Below the pieces are notes generated by a model. The model saw only the letters and a program-made list of their open reading frames with translations. It made no database searches and was not told where the DNA came from. From Rhizophagus irregularis (Eukaryota; Glomeromycota; Glomeromycetes; Glomerales; Glomeraceae), in assembly GCF_026210795.1 (NCBI RefSeq), contig NC_089430.1, positions 992,001 through 1,056,000 on the forward strand: a DNA stretch of 64,000 bases, written 5' to 3'. Below, in pieces: positions 42,675 through 54,753 of this stretch. The translations under genes and the position numbers were made by a program. Position 1 is the stretch's first letter. Each line of letters opens with the position of its first letter.

Positions 42675-42698
42675 AATAACCCTTTAGTAGTTTTATAA
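40709..42698 (+). CDS. SR-rich / Asn-Asp-rich accessory protein, copy A (seven exons)
   Basis: Exons 40709-41012, 41083-41106, 41185-41232, 41318-41517, 41590-41859, 41958-42227 and 42288-42698 join in frame, with GT-AG introns of 60-98 bp. Exon 1 encodes Arg/Ser/His repeats (SRSRHHYHSLSS) ending RGRSLTK. The middle exons form a conserved folded region (LLPAVKAAMNPSIEVYD, QLHKSRRDIW, SRRDQ, RRKRGLQHMI). The last exon ends in a long Asp/Asn run. The exon-1 start is uncertain: an SR-like frame also lies upstream in another phase, so the first exon may be frameshifted. The partner is 48265-50482. No known domain was recognised. Confidence 0.65.
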
Positions 42699-42861
42699 AT
42701 ATAATATATGTAACAATAATATAATAATAATATAATAAAAATATGATATATCCTTTAATAAAAAAAATTAGTTATAATTTAATCAAATACAAATGTTATA
42801 TAATTCAAATTCGTCATTCCGATTTACATATAAACAATTTTATATAAGATTCATTTGTTTT

Positions 42862-45800
42862 TTAAAACGAAATTTTTTTATTTAAAGGAATCACGGCCAT
42901 ATATTCTTTTATCTTTCTCGTTCCAATATTAAAATCACATTTTATAAATTTTCCTAATATATGATGTACCGGTATAATACTATCTCGACTCATATCATAA
43001 AACCCATTTGTCCATAATTCTATATTACATGATTTTATGTCATCGTCTACTTGACAAAAATATCTTGTCCTATGATCTTGGACCGGCCTGTACCATTTAA
43101 CTAGTGCTAGCGAATGAGTTGATGATGAATTTTTTAAATAAATAGTATGTTCAAAATAAAATTGAACTTGACCGGGGTATGTGTCTATAGTTCCATCTTC
43201 CTGCTCAAAACGAGCTAATATGTATGATGATTTCTCATGACGAGCTGCCTGAATGGAACCAAATATATCCGCCCCAATTCTTATTCTACCGTATTGTATA
43301 ATTTTGGAAATTACAACAATATCGTTATTTGGACATGTTATAGAATAAATGGGGACGAAATGTTCTTCATACAAACTATTATAAAACTCAACCAGTAAGT
43401 CCAAGACGCGGTTTGGGAGACATGTTTCTTGGCGCGGTTTCATTAACAACCCGGGAAAACGTTCTGTTCCATAAGCCGATTCATTTTCGATAAGTGAAAG
43501 CCTCAGAAAATTTTGATACTCATCACTTGTAAAATCGTCAAGTGCAGCCAAGCTTCCTGCAGATTTTCTAGGCTTTATAATGTCCAAAGTGGTGTTTAAT
43601 ATATTGCTATCGCAATTTGTGAGGTAATAGTTTAAAAAGGAACTTTCAACCATTATTTTTAATAGCTCTGGTTCAATGTTACGTTTGCTATTTTTATACG
43701 ATCCTATTTTCTTAAGAAATAAATTGGTCAATCTGTATAAATTAAAAAAAACAATCTGATTTTCAAATCGGCGAAATTAATATATCATACCTAGAATTCC
43801 GTTCATTCGTTCGAAGCTAAAACACCAAAATGAGGATAAAGGTCCATAATCTAAAGCGCATTCACATATGTGAAGGCATAAATGAAGATTTGGGCTTATT
43901 TTTTTTTTGTCCGTATTTTTTTTCAATTAATTTATTCATTTCGAGTAGTTTTGTAAATGCTTCGTTTAGATCACTTTTTTGTAGTTCCCGATTTGTTAAA
44001 ATTTTACAGGAACGTACGAAATAAGCAAGAATTTTTCGATCGATCTCTCCCAAGAGATTCCATGTGATAGGTATTGCAAAAATTAGAACAAACGTTTTCC
44101 ACATATCCGCCGTAAAATTTGAAAAGCCGTCGCCAGTGGCTATTCTAACGGGACGGCGACCGAGGTCACTTGGAAATTTTATCAAGTCGGCTCGCTCTTG
44201 CATTATTTTGAGCTTTTCATTATTTAATATACCTTCGTCGATCCAGAGCTTCATTACAATCCACTTTGCTACCCCGAGAAAGAGGCAGTGCATGGGATCA
44301 ACTACGCAAAAGCGCACAGAATTAAAATAAGGTAATTGGTATACTTCCGACCAACGAACATGATACTGTGAGACATGAGCCTTACGCGATTCTTCGGTTG
44401 CACATTTCTTCCATTCACGTGCCTTCTCCCTTATTAAATTAATATCTCTCTCAACAAACCAGTCGTCAATGTCTTCAAACCCACCAAAATTGGGTTGATT
44501 ATTTATCAAGTTTGCTGATTTATAGCATCGATAACATGCGATTCGAGCTGATATAAAACCACATAATTTTCGAGTCGCAGGAACGTCACTAGCACAACCT
44601 ATTATCGCGCCACGGATAAAACGACCGTTGTTATATTCGTAGGTTTTTATATGATACCCTTCCCATAACCGATTCAGCTGATTTATGATGGGGTATAAGT
44701 AATTGTTGATTTCATGTTTCTTTGGCTCTTTAGGACCGGGTATAACTGCTAGTGTGAGAATATTGTAGGGCTTGAAACGTTCGCTTCGGGGTAAGTTACA
44801 AATAATGGCATATATTACACCAACAGAATATTGGGAATTTATATAGGGTTGAAACCAATCTATGTTTAGCATTAATCCGATATGAGTTTCGGCGTATTCT
44901 TTTTTGAAGAATGGTTCTCCTTTGCCATCTTCAAAACTCATCCAAATCCTCCCATCATAGATGTCAAATAAGGCTTCAGTTTCGTTTTCCCTTTCTGCCC
45001 ACTTTCGACATGTCACTTCAAAATCTTTGCGACCGAAAAATAGGGTTAGTTGGCGCCTAATGTTAACTAATGGAAATGTCATTATCGGACGGATAATTGG
45101 ATTATTTCCACCATCTTTATTACTATCTATTTTTTTGACTAGAGGGTTATTACATTTTTGTCGAAATCTTTCTATGCTATGATTCGGGTAGTTTATAAAA
45201 CTACATGTTGGTACTTCGGTTGTGTTTGATATTTCATTTATGTCATACAATTTGTGACATTTATTACATGCGGCATATTTGATAATATTCATTGATATTC
45301 CCAATATTTTTTTGGCTACGTACAGGGAGGAAGGAAAAGATGAAAATTTATTTTCATCTACCGTTAAAAGAAAAAACCTTAGAAATTTAAATAAAGAATC
45401 TATTGAAACATTAGGAAGCTTATATCTTTGTTGATATTGTAATATCCATAAGATAATCCAGGTATAATTATCATTGTTGATATTAGGAAGTTTTGGTTCA
45501 CCATCATCAAAATCTTTTGACGCAAAATTGACTTCTTCCTCATAATCATCTTCAAAATCTTCAGAGTCTCTATAATCTTCATCGCTTTCAAAATCTCCAA
45601 AATTACTGTCTTCGTCATCATCTTCAAAATCGCTAGAAACACCATTTTCGTCATCATCTTCAAAACTTTCAGAATCTCTATTTTCATCGTCATAGTCTTC
45701 AAAATCTCTATCTTGATCATCATTCATATCTCTTCCGTTATCCGATAATAAATTTTCAAGAACGTGATCAGATATTTTCCCTTTCTTTGTGAATTTATGT

Positions 45801-46123
45801 TTTGCCGATTCATGTATAGGTATCATCTCGAGTAAAGGTTCGCATTCCATTGCATTATTATCGTCAGTATATTGTCTAACATCAGAAGGCCCAGCCTCTT
45901 GATAATCATCACCAAAATTATTAGATGGATTAGCATTAGAAGGCTCAGCTTCTTGATAATTGTTACTAAAATTATTATTCGCATAAGATATATTATATTT
46001 TAACCCATGTTTAGTTTTCGTTCTTGGGTCCACTAACTTGCCATTACATTCTTTACAAAAGCAGTATACTTTAGTTCTTGTTCTTGTTCTATTAGATTTG
46101 GCAACAGCTCGAGGGTTAGACAT
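42862..46123 (-). CDS. CACTA transposase, Tnp2 type (two exons, one apparent frameshift)
   Basis: Exon 1 starts at ATG 46123. The N terminus is basic with a Cys pair (CFCKECNGK), then a long acidic region. A zinc-binding stretch (CNKCHKLYDI) and catalytic blocks follow: GLMLNIDWFQPY, CASDVPATRKLCGF and VVDPMHCLFLGVAKWIVMKL, typical of Tnp2 transposases. At a run of ten A (43900-43911 region) the frame must shift by one base to continue into HICECALDYGP and SFERMNGIL. An intron at 43733-43790 then leads to the last exon (42862-43732). The A-run shift may be a real lesion or a homopolymer sequencing error. Confidence 0.8.
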
Positions 46124-46562
46124 TTTTTTATCTAGAAAATTTTTCGAAAATTTTTTTTTATATAGGAAATTTTTTTGAAAAATTTTTTTATCTAGGAAAT
46201 TTTTTGAGATCCTGAATTAATATATTATTTTCTTTAATCCGCATATATTATTATGTTTCATTAGGAGAATTATTTATATTAAAAGTTAATTTCTGATTCA
46301 CAAAAAGCCGCTAGAACAATCAGCCACATTTTTTTAATTTGTATTAATTATAATATTACAAATATTTACTCAAAATCTTTCGGGATTTTAACCAATTATA
46401 TATATATATGATTGGAAAATACCACCTGACAGGCACTTTTGCGCCTCTCCCACCCCTAAAATATAGCATAATGAATGTTATTAGCCATTTTTAGCAATAA
46501 TACATGCTTTATTCATCGAATTATAAATTCCGAGATTAGCCAGAAAGATTATTTTCGCAAAA
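46124..46562. promoter_or_regulatory. divergent intergenic region between transposase and coiled-coil gene
   Basis: The 439-bp gap separates two divergent starts. It contains three near-identical AAATTTTTTGA words just upstream of the transposase start and otherwise AT-rich sequence. A bidirectional promoter is the natural inference. Confidence 0.35.
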
Positions 46563-46955
46563 ATGGGCAAACCATCGTTGAATTCTCGCAAATCCTCGCA
46601 AAATCGCAAAAAAAATAGAAGAGAGCGAATGCTAAAGGAATTAAAGGGGAAGGATGAGGAAGTTGCCGATTTGCAAGTCCAGTTGCTGGACTTTAAAAAA
46701 GTTGTGTACGATTCGGGAGAGAAATTACTTAATAAGTTGGAGAAAAGTTCCCGTGAAAACAATAATTTGGTGGAGTGGTTAAAAATATACGACGAAAAAA
46801 TAAAAGACTATGAAAAAGAAATTTATGATTTAAATTTACGATTATATTTTTCGCAACAACATCAACAAACGCAGCCGCAACAACAATCGCAACAACAATC
46901 GCAATCACCTACATTTAGCAGCTTATCAGAATACTTCAAATTTCACAAGTCATGA
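46563..46955 (+). CDS. coiled-coil protein with basic N terminus and Gln-rich tail (130 aa)
   Basis: A single-exon frame from ATG 46563. Residues 1-25 are basic with Ser/Arg/Lys (MGKPSLNSRKSSQNRKKNRR), residues 30-95 form a heptad-rich coil (EEVADLQVQLLDFKK, EKIKDYEKEIYDLNLRL), and a Gln-rich stretch follows (about 98-115). The layout and start resemble the minus-strand gene at 38680-39465. Likely a dimeric accessory protein of the CACTA element; function unknown. Confidence 0.6.
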   Translation: MGKPSLNSRKSSQNRKKNRRERMLKELKGKDEEVADLQVQLLDFKKVVYDSGEKLLNKLEKSSRENNNLVEWLKIYDEKIKDYEKEIYDLNLRLYFSQQHQQTQPQQQSQQQSQSPTFSSLSEYFKFHKS

Positions 46956-48264
46956 TTAATCAATTATATTTCATTTTTTCATTTTTTTGGCTTTTGCGTC
47001 TAGATAAATTTGAAAATTCCTTTATATTTTGTAAATATGATGTTTTTTTTGGCTATTAAACCAGCTTCTTTTTCATAATATAAGATAAGATAATATTAAT
47101 ACCTTTAAAATCGATTTAAAATGTCATAAATTTTGTATAAAATCTAATAGTAATTAATCATCATACTGCATGTAACAAGTATCTCAACGAACGATTTGTC
47201 TATCAGCGCCGAATGATCGTGATAAACTTGCATCTATCATTTTAGTAGTAATACATATGAACTATAATTTAAACAAAAAAGTCAGTCTAGTATGGGGATC
47301 ATCCTCCCTATTGACATGGGGAACATCTCCCTGTAGATCATGTACGCAGGCAGAATGGAACTCAGAACTTTATTACATCAACGATGTTAAAAATTAATTG
47401 ATTGAGTTATTTTTAATCAAAATATCAAAATCACATATAAAAGTATAAAAAGTTATTCTTTTATTGCCCAATAAGTACTAATTTTACTAATTTTCTGCCT
47501 TGGGCGCAGTTTGTTACTACACGTGACTGGATGACACATAAGCGTCACGCGCCAGATGCATAAATCCTACAAAATCGGAGGTGCCGATCATGATATATTT
47601 GTGTATGTTTACCACGCTTTCTTCGACGATATTTATATCGCTTTTTTTCGTTCACATCACAGTTCGAAATATTTCCTCTCTCTTTTCGTTCACATTACAG
47701 TTCGAAAATATTTCCTCTCTCTTTTCGTTCACATCACAGTTTCGAAAATATTTTCTATCGCTTTTTGCGTTCACATCACGGTTTCAAAAATATTTCCTAT
47801 TGCTTTTTCGTCACGTATCGCTATTTCGTCGCGTCACAGATTTCCTACCGGAAAAACACAAAAATATTTCCTATTGCTTTTTCGTCACGTATCGCTATAA
47901 ATTTCCTACCAGAAAAACACAAAAATATTTCCTATTGCTTTTTCGTCACGTATCGCTATTTCGTCGCGTCACAGATTTCCTACCGGAAAAACAAACTTCC
48001 GTAAGTAATTAATTTAATTAAGTTTAATGATATTAATTGGTTATTGATATATTTAATTGATGGATAGTGATGTAGTATATATAAATTTATTGATATGTGA
48101 TAACGAAGTTAATAATTTATTTTATGTTTATTTTGATTAGGCAATTACGCGTTAAATGATAGGATGATTCAAAATATGTATATAAAGTGCCTTTTTATCT
48201 CTTGTCCGATCTTTAATAATAAATACCATAATGAAAAGATTTAAATTTTTACAAATTTCTCGGG
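46956..48264. other. long upstream region of SR gene B with short tandem repeats
   Basis: No gene in 46956-47550. 47635-48000 holds about eight diverging copies of a unit containing TTTCGTTCACATCACAGTTT and AAAATATTTCCTATTGCTTT, ending at a GTAAGT-like site at 48001. This could be transcribed 5' leader. Frames through it are translations of the repeat. Confidence 0.5.
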
Positions 48265-50482
48265 ATGCACAATACTAGATCTCAACAAAAAGAATCAGAT
48301 TCCCGTTCTCACTCACATCGTTCTCATCAACGATCCCATTCACGTTGTTTCCATCGTCGTTCTCACTCACATCGTTCTCATCAACGATCCCATTCACGTT
48401 GTTCCCATCGTCGTTCTCACTCACGTCATTCTCATCAACGATCCCACTCACGTCGTTCCCATCGTCGTTCTCACTCACGTCGTTCACATCGTCGTTCTCA
48501 TTCACGTCGTTCCCATCATCGTTCCCAACCTCGTAGTCGTAGTCATTCCCAATCTCGTAGTCGTAGTCATTCCCAATCTCGTAGTCGTAGTCATTCCCAA
48601 TCTCGTAGTCGTAGTCGTTCCCAATCTCGTAGTCACCGATTACGACAACAACATACCTCTCTATCCCATTCTAGTTCCCCTATCCGTTCACGTCGACATC
48701 ATCGATCACATAAATCACAATCTAGATCCCACAGTTCTAACCATCATCGATCCTATTATGAAGTATCTGATTCTAATGATCAATTTACCACTCTCTCATC
48801 CAAAGATTCATCACCACAAAATAGAGGGAGATCATTAACAAAAAGTAATATTATTTTAAATTAGTCTTAATTACATTTCAAAACATATACCGATTTAACA
48901 TAATTATTATAGGAACACTTACAAATCAATCTTCGATATTGCAAAATCAACCTTCCTCTTCAATTACTCCGGCTCTAAATAGCGGTATTATTTCCCTCAC
49001 GCTCCTATTCTGACTTACATGTAAAAAAAAAAAATTTCAAAATGAATTATATTAAATACTGACTTATAATAGGTGGCGTTGAAAACCAAGAAATTCAAGA
49101 ATTAAGAAATGTAATCTTAAATCTCACACAACGCTTAAATAACCTAACCGAAAAAAATGCTAGTCATGAAGAACCTTTAGTTAATCGTCCCAATAGAAGC
49201 TTATCGCCTATTCTTATTAGAGAACAGAAACGTGAGCTGCCACTCATGTCAAGTAATTATAAGAAGACACTTCACGTAAATATACATTTTTATTAAAATT
49301 TATCTTTATTAAATTAAATATTTGATCATTTAATGACTGTTTTATTAAATAGGATGAAGTAGTCCATATTCTCAATAATCTTAATCAGTCGCTTCAATTC
49401 GACCTATCAAAGACGTACAGTGAACAAAAAAAAACAATAGAAAGAAAACTTTTGCCAGCAGTAAAATCGGCCATGAATCCTTCTATTGTAGCATATGATA
49501 TAGAGATAGTAAGAATCATAAAACAATTGCATAAATCTCGCCGAGAGATTTGGAAACTGCAAAAAGAGGGTAAAATGCCGGAACATACCAAAAGACAACA
49601 CATGATATCCAGAAGGGATCAGGTATAAAATTCATTATTTAATAATAAAAACATATACAATTAATTAATTTTTTAATTTACTCTTCAATAGAAGATGTCC
49701 TGGCGCAGAAGAGGATTGCAGCACATGATATCGACACGAGACAAACTTTTGACTGAATGCCAACCTCGTAACTTAAAATGGGAAGAATTTATCAAAGATT
49801 GTATAAAGGCGACTAATACTTCAGACATACACTCGGACGAATGGTCCACAGAAGACGAGGAATTAGCAAACAAAGAACGCAGTAAAAATACAAGATCAGG
49901 TCGATTAATTAACAATAATTCAGTAATAAAGATTTACGACAAGAAGTGGCGGTCGTCGGGAGTATGCGAAGTCGTGATGTTATTAATGAATATAACATTT
50001 ATGCTTAATAAATTATAAATTTTTATTAGATTCAAAAAATTCTACATCGATCGGAAGAAATTGGTATTAGCATCGGATCTGGTCTAAGTCGTCCACGTTA
50101 CCGCTCAGATGAAAATTTTGACAAAAAAAGCAAACCAAAGGAGAACATTCCCAGTTGGTGGATTTCGTCAAGCTGGATTGCACAAGAATCTGACGAAGAT
50201 GGTGATGAAGAGGATAATAGTGACGACGATAACAATGACGATAACAATGACGACAATAACGACAAAGATAAAAACAATGCTAGTAACGATAAAAATGACA
50301 ATAACGTTAACGATGATAATAACGATAAGAATGATGACGATAAGAAAACCGATAATAATGATTATATTCTTATCGATGACAGCGATGAAAAGGATGATCC
50401 ATTTCGACTAGTGGTTCCAAAAGAAATTATTAGGGGATCAACTACTAAAAAACGTTCTCTTTTAAAAAGTGAAAGAAAATAG
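48265..50482 (+). CDS. SR-rich / acidic accessory protein, copy B (six exons, about 615 aa)
   Basis: Exons 48265-48844, 48913-48984, 49073-49275, 49353-49622, 49692-49961 and 50030-50482 join in one frame, with GT-AG introns of 68-88 bp, and end in TAG. Exon 1 is an extended Arg/Ser/His repeat (RSHSRRSHRRSHSRRSHHRS) ending RGRSLTK, as in copy A. Two consecutive 270-bp exons encode the conserved middle (KLLPAVKSAMNPSIVAYD; KMSWRRRGLQHMISTRDK). The last exon is Asp/Asn/Lys-rich. SR domains usually mediate RNA or splicing-factor contacts; whether this protein does is unknown. It is intact and could be the element's second (TnpA-like) protein. Confidence 0.75.
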
Positions 50483-50705
50483 TAAGATGATTATAACACA
50501 TAGTAATGATAAATATAGCAAGAATATAATAATAAATATATCATAATAATAAATATAGCAAGAATATAATAATAAATATATCATAAACTGCAAAATAAAA
50601 AAAACGTATATTACAATGTGTTCATATAAATTAAAATTGGTCAATAATAGAAAAAAACGGGTAATGATGAATTATGAAAAAATCAAAAATAGAAAGATTC
50701 TGGCT

Positions 50706-51536
50706 TACTCGAAATAAAAACAGGCATAGGTTATTTTAAGTATTGTTTTTACCGATCTATGAATCGGCATTCCTTTTCAATTCTATTTGTGATCGAAATA
50801 AAAACAGGCATATGTTATTTTAAGTATTGTTCTTACTGATCTATGAATCGGCATTTCTATTCAATTCTATTTGTGATCGAAATAAAAACAGGCATATGTT
50901 ATTTTAAGTATTGTTCTTACTGATCTATGAATCGGCATTTCTATTCAATTCTATTTGTGATCGAAATAAAAACAGGCATATGTTATTTTAAGTATTGTTC
51001 TTACTGATCTATGAATCGGCATTTCTATTCAATTCTATTTGTGATCGAAATAAAAACAGGCATATGTTATTTTAAGTATTGTTCTTACTGATCTATGAAT
51101 CGGCATTTCTATTCAATTCTATTTGTGATCAAAATAAAAACAGGCATATGTTATTTTAAGTATTGTTCTTACTGATCTATGAATCGGCATTTCTATTCAA
51201 TTCTATTTGTGATCGAAATAAAAACAGGCATATGTTATTTTAAGTATTGTTCTTACTGATCTATGAATCGGCATTTCTATTCAATTCTATTTGTGATCAA
51301 AATAAAAACAGGCATATGTTATTTTAAGTATTGTTCTTACTGATCTATGAATCGGCATTTCTATTCAATTCTATTTGTGATCGAAATAAAAACAGGCATA
51401 TGTTATTTTAAGTATTGTTCTTACCGATCTATGAATCGGCATTCCTTTTCAATTCTATTTGTGATCGAAATAAAAACAGGCATATGTTATTTTAAGTATT
51501 GTTCTTACTGATCTATGAATCGGCATTTCTATTTGT
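50706..51536 (+). repeat. 84-bp tandem repeats, right subterminal array
   Basis: Ten near-identical units of 84 bp containing AAAACAGGCATATGTTATTT and GATCTATGAATCGGCATTTC. Unit starts (GATCGAAA) fall at 50791, 50875 and so on. The first and ninth units share the same variant (CATTCCTTTTC), a sign of unequal exchange. Confidence 0.92.
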
Positions 51537-51992
51537 GAGAATGGCATGATTATCGCAGTCCGATTCTGCATGAATCTGCATGGTAGTATAAGTCTATTGT
51601 GCCAATTTATAAATCGGCACTTATTTTTTGAAAAATTATTATACGAATCAGTACAATAGGCAGTCTGATTTGGGAGATTATTGAAGAATCGGCAGGTTCT
51701 GATTTAAAAATCGGCACTTCTATATGTTATGAATCAGCATGTTTATTTTCATGCCGGCAGTCTGATTGTGATGATATTTTGTAAATTTATTTACAAGTCG
51801 GCAGTCCGATTATTGTTTGAATCGGCATGATGGTTTAAAATGCGGCATTCCTATTTTTTGTCATTAAAAAGAGGAATTTCTATTTTTAGCAATTCGTGCC
51901 ATAAAATCGGCTGAATAAAGCCACGAATCGGACAAATACAGCCAAAAATCGGCAGTCCGATATTTGACTGATTTTTACTTATTTGACGTGTG
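51537..51992. repeat. right subterminal region with scattered ATCGGCA words
   Basis: About ten copies of (A)ATCGGCA or its complement, at irregular spacing in both orientations, up to the right terminus. Non-coding; likely transposase or accessory-protein binding sites by analogy with other CACTA elements. Confidence 0.6.
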
Positions 51993-53682
51993 TAATAGAT
52001 CAATGATCGCAAAAAAATATCTATGATTTTTCGAAGAACGAGGAAAATTATAGAGGAGGATGTTCTAGGAACCTAGGTTCATAGGGCAAGAGCCCTTAGC
52101 TGGGCAAAGCCCACGGTCAGTTTATAGTCCCGTTGTCCACTTATTATGCTAACATAATATATGAAAGTCCCCTCTGAGAGAGTTTCATTTTGACCTATGT
52201 TGCCTATGTTATCTCTCCCGAAGCTTTTCACATCTACGTTATTTTTCTGCAGTCACTCAAAGTCATGTGATTTCTGAGACAGCCCGTCCTGGAAATTACG
52301 AACGGTATGATCTGTAAAAATTTCAACGACCAGAAGTCGTCAAAGTTACGTGACTTTTATCGAAATTTGTGCCCATTTGGGGCAGTTTCCGACTGGGCTT
52401 CGCCCACGAAGTGAATTCTATTCACAGAATTTAATAGTTACCAATAGTTACTTAATATGTACTGCAGCTAATAACGCAGTATCAAAAAGAGTAACTGTTA
52501 TACCAAACATTGTTACCAAACGATTAATTGATCAGCATAATATTTTTAGTTTGGAACCAACAAAAATCACATATCACAGAATATACATAATATTTATTTC
52601 TGATGAAATATTTTGGTAACGATAACGATACATTGTTGATAATAAAGAATGTTTATTCCTCATAAATATCGGGATATTATACTGTCTGACCCGTTATACG
52701 CTGATGATGGCACTTTTATTATTTCTGGATCACGTGAATAGTTTACGTATGTGTAAATACGAATTAAATACTTGAGAAGAACATCTTAAAAGAGCTCAAC
52801 AAGCTAAATGGGAACAGAAACTGCAAGAAGAACATCTCCCAATGGAGGCCACTAAACAAGCCTTGTAAAAAAAGTCGATCCATTTTTTATGTTCCATCTT
52901 TTTTCCGTAAAAGGCTCATATTTCCAGAATTAATAACCTTATATCGCGGAATTTATTGAATTATTTACATTTTTCGTGAATGGATCCGTGAAAGGCTCAT
53001 TTTTACGGAGTTTTACAGAAATAACGGATAAAATTTTTTATAGGGAAGCTGATATAGCTGAAAAGAAAAGTAAAAGCCGCATTTATTGGCACCAGTTGGA
53101 ATCACGTTCTCATGCGTCAACCAGATTAACATCTCTCAGTAATTATTATCATAATCATATGACACGACATCATAAAGAATATACGAAAGCTTCAGGTGAC
53201 CGTAAACTTCAAAAGAAATTACGTCAAGAATTGAATCAATTTACCCGGCAGTTTCCTGGTATAATCTTTTATCACATCGTAACCTGATTAAAGAGAAACA
53301 GCTCCGCTATACTTTTATATCTGTTTTTTTTTCCTTTTTACCCTTTTCGTTATTTGGAGTCAGTTACCCCTTTTAATATAGATTTTCTATTTCTATGTCA
53401 GTATTATACCTTAATGGTTTGGTTTATTTACTTTAACAACTTAGAATAGTGTGAATCATTCCACCTATGACAGTATTTACAGGTGGCAGCTTTTAGTCGA
53501 AAGAAAAATACGGATTATTAATTTTATTTTTTGATTGTACTAGAGATTTTCTTTTTTGGTACCCTTTATTATTATATTCCCTATTTGATTCGGTCGGATT
53601 TCTTGATAGTTCTCATTATATTTTTAGTTGGGGCTTGATTTCTTTTTTTCAATTTTAATTGAGGCGAAGTTTTATATTGTGT
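51993..53682. other. decayed repeat sequence, no clear gene
   Basis: 51996-52055 continues the repeat interrupted by the CACTA element. A plus-strand frame at 52976-53287 (103 codons, basic, helical) shows no motif I recognise. The rest is AT-rich. Confidence 0.5.
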
Positions 53683-54152
53683 GTCATCAGGCTGGATGTG
53701 GGAGGTGCAAGCACCACCCACCTCCGGGTCTACAACCCGTCGCAGTACCTATATAGCCCCTACGGGGCTCAGGAATCCCCATATATCCGCCACAATCTGG
53801 GATAACATCTGGAACAAATATATATACCAAATAACTAGAAAACAATAGAAAAGGAAGCAATAACGGATATAATGAGAGGGTTGTCCCAGATGTGGCAGAT
53901 GTGGCAGATGTTTCAGAAAAATTATGAGAGGACATCCCCCCAGAAAAAGTTTTATTTTTACCCCCCAGATCTGCCACATCCGGAACATCTGGAACAAGTC
54001 AGGATTCCATCTAATAATCTGTTGGAAGCAGTGAGATAGCAAACCAGGTAAGTTAGCAGGTAAGCCCCTAGAAGCAAGATCTATAGAGCCAGTAAGACCA
54101 ACCCCGTCCTGCCCCCGTCAGAAAAAATAAGTAATTGAACAATGGGTATACC
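53683..54152 (-). repeat. left terminal inverted repeat of Polinton E3
   Basis: Read on the minus strand it follows 28581-29047, with the outer block GGTACTGCGACGGGTTG and the inner end GGTATACCCATTGTTCAATT. The central words are CATCTGCCACATCTGCCACA in place of the ATCTGTCAT words of E2. Confidence 0.85.
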
Positions 54153-54166
54153 ATAAGTAACATACA

Positions 54167-54604
54167 ATGATGAACTTACACGCAGCCACTTCTCTTACCG
54201 AAGATCTTGGTCTTGATCTTGTAGACATCTATGGAATCCATAAATGGATCCAAATGCAGGCATCACCTCTCAACAACCTGGACATAGTAAGAGAGATGGT
54301 CAGAAACCTTCCAGTCAAAGAATTTGGAAAGCATCTCAAGATAAACAGACTCTGGTACAACTGTTGTAAAGCCAAGTTATGGAAGCGGCATAAAGAAGCC
54401 GAGGAGGCATACAACAGGGCAGTAGAAAAGAAGGAAAAAGCGGGGGATGATCTTGGTCAGTCATTTGAGGAAGAGGGTATTGGAAATCGTGAACTTCATG
54501 AGCTTAATTGGAAGGCATATCAAAAGGCTTGTAAAGAGTTATTGGAAGCTAGAAAAGAGCATTGTATGGTAAGGTGGGCTGTTGAGCGGTGTGGATTTCA
54601 CTAG
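54167..54604 (+). CDS. F-box-like small protein of Polinton E3 (145 aa)
   Basis: Starts 15 bp inside the terminal repeat, so it is the first gene of the element. MVRNLPVKEFGKHLKINRLW followed by CCKAKLWKRHKEAEEAYNRA resembles a degenerate F-box (LP ... W ... KRW-like) like those at 3753 and 20486. The second half is a charged helix. The fold assignment is weak. Confidence 0.45.
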   Translation: MMNLHAATSLTEDLGLDLVDIYGIHKWIQMQASPLNNLDIVREMVRNLPVKEFGKHLKINRLWYNCCKAKLWKRHKEAEEAYNRAVEKKEKAGDDLGQSFEEEGIGNRELHELNWKAYQKACKELLEARKEHCMVRWAVERCGFH

Positions 54605-54753
54605 ATATATGTGGATTGAAAAGGGGGAAGGGAAGATTTAGAGCAGTCGTAAAGGTTCGTGGTTTATAGTTTTTTTTTACCCCTAGAAGATAACCAGATA
54701 TAACCGAAGGACTGCAGAATTGCAGGACCACAGGACTAAAGGAGGATAACCGG

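Larger units (their letters stand above)
37534..51992. mobile_element. CACTA (EnSpm) transposon, 14,459 bp
   Basis: Inverted ends CACAGGTCGAATGAAAAAAA and, read inward from the right, CACACGTCAAATAAGTAAAA agree at about 20 of 25 positions. TAA flanks both ends (37531-37533 and 51993-51995). The flanks join to match the paralogous uninterrupted sequence at about 29330. The interior holds a Tnp2-type transposase, two SR-rich genes, two coiled-coil genes, a transposase relic, and ATCGGCA-containing tandem arrays just inside each end, an arrangement typical of CACTA elements. Confidence 0.85.

Noticed and set aside
48275-48505. Minus-strand frame made of Asn/Asp/Val repeats
   Set aside because: Antisense shadow of the SR-repeat exon of gene B.
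50706-51536. Possible CRISPR array
   Set aside because: The 84-bp units are directly joined, without unique spacers, in a eukaryotic transposon end; it is a tandem repeat.
52060-52140. GGGCAAGAGCCC / GGGCAAAGCCC hairpins as a tRNA-like gene
   Set aside because: No anticodon arm or T-loop consensus could be laid out; it looks like repeat-derived sequence.
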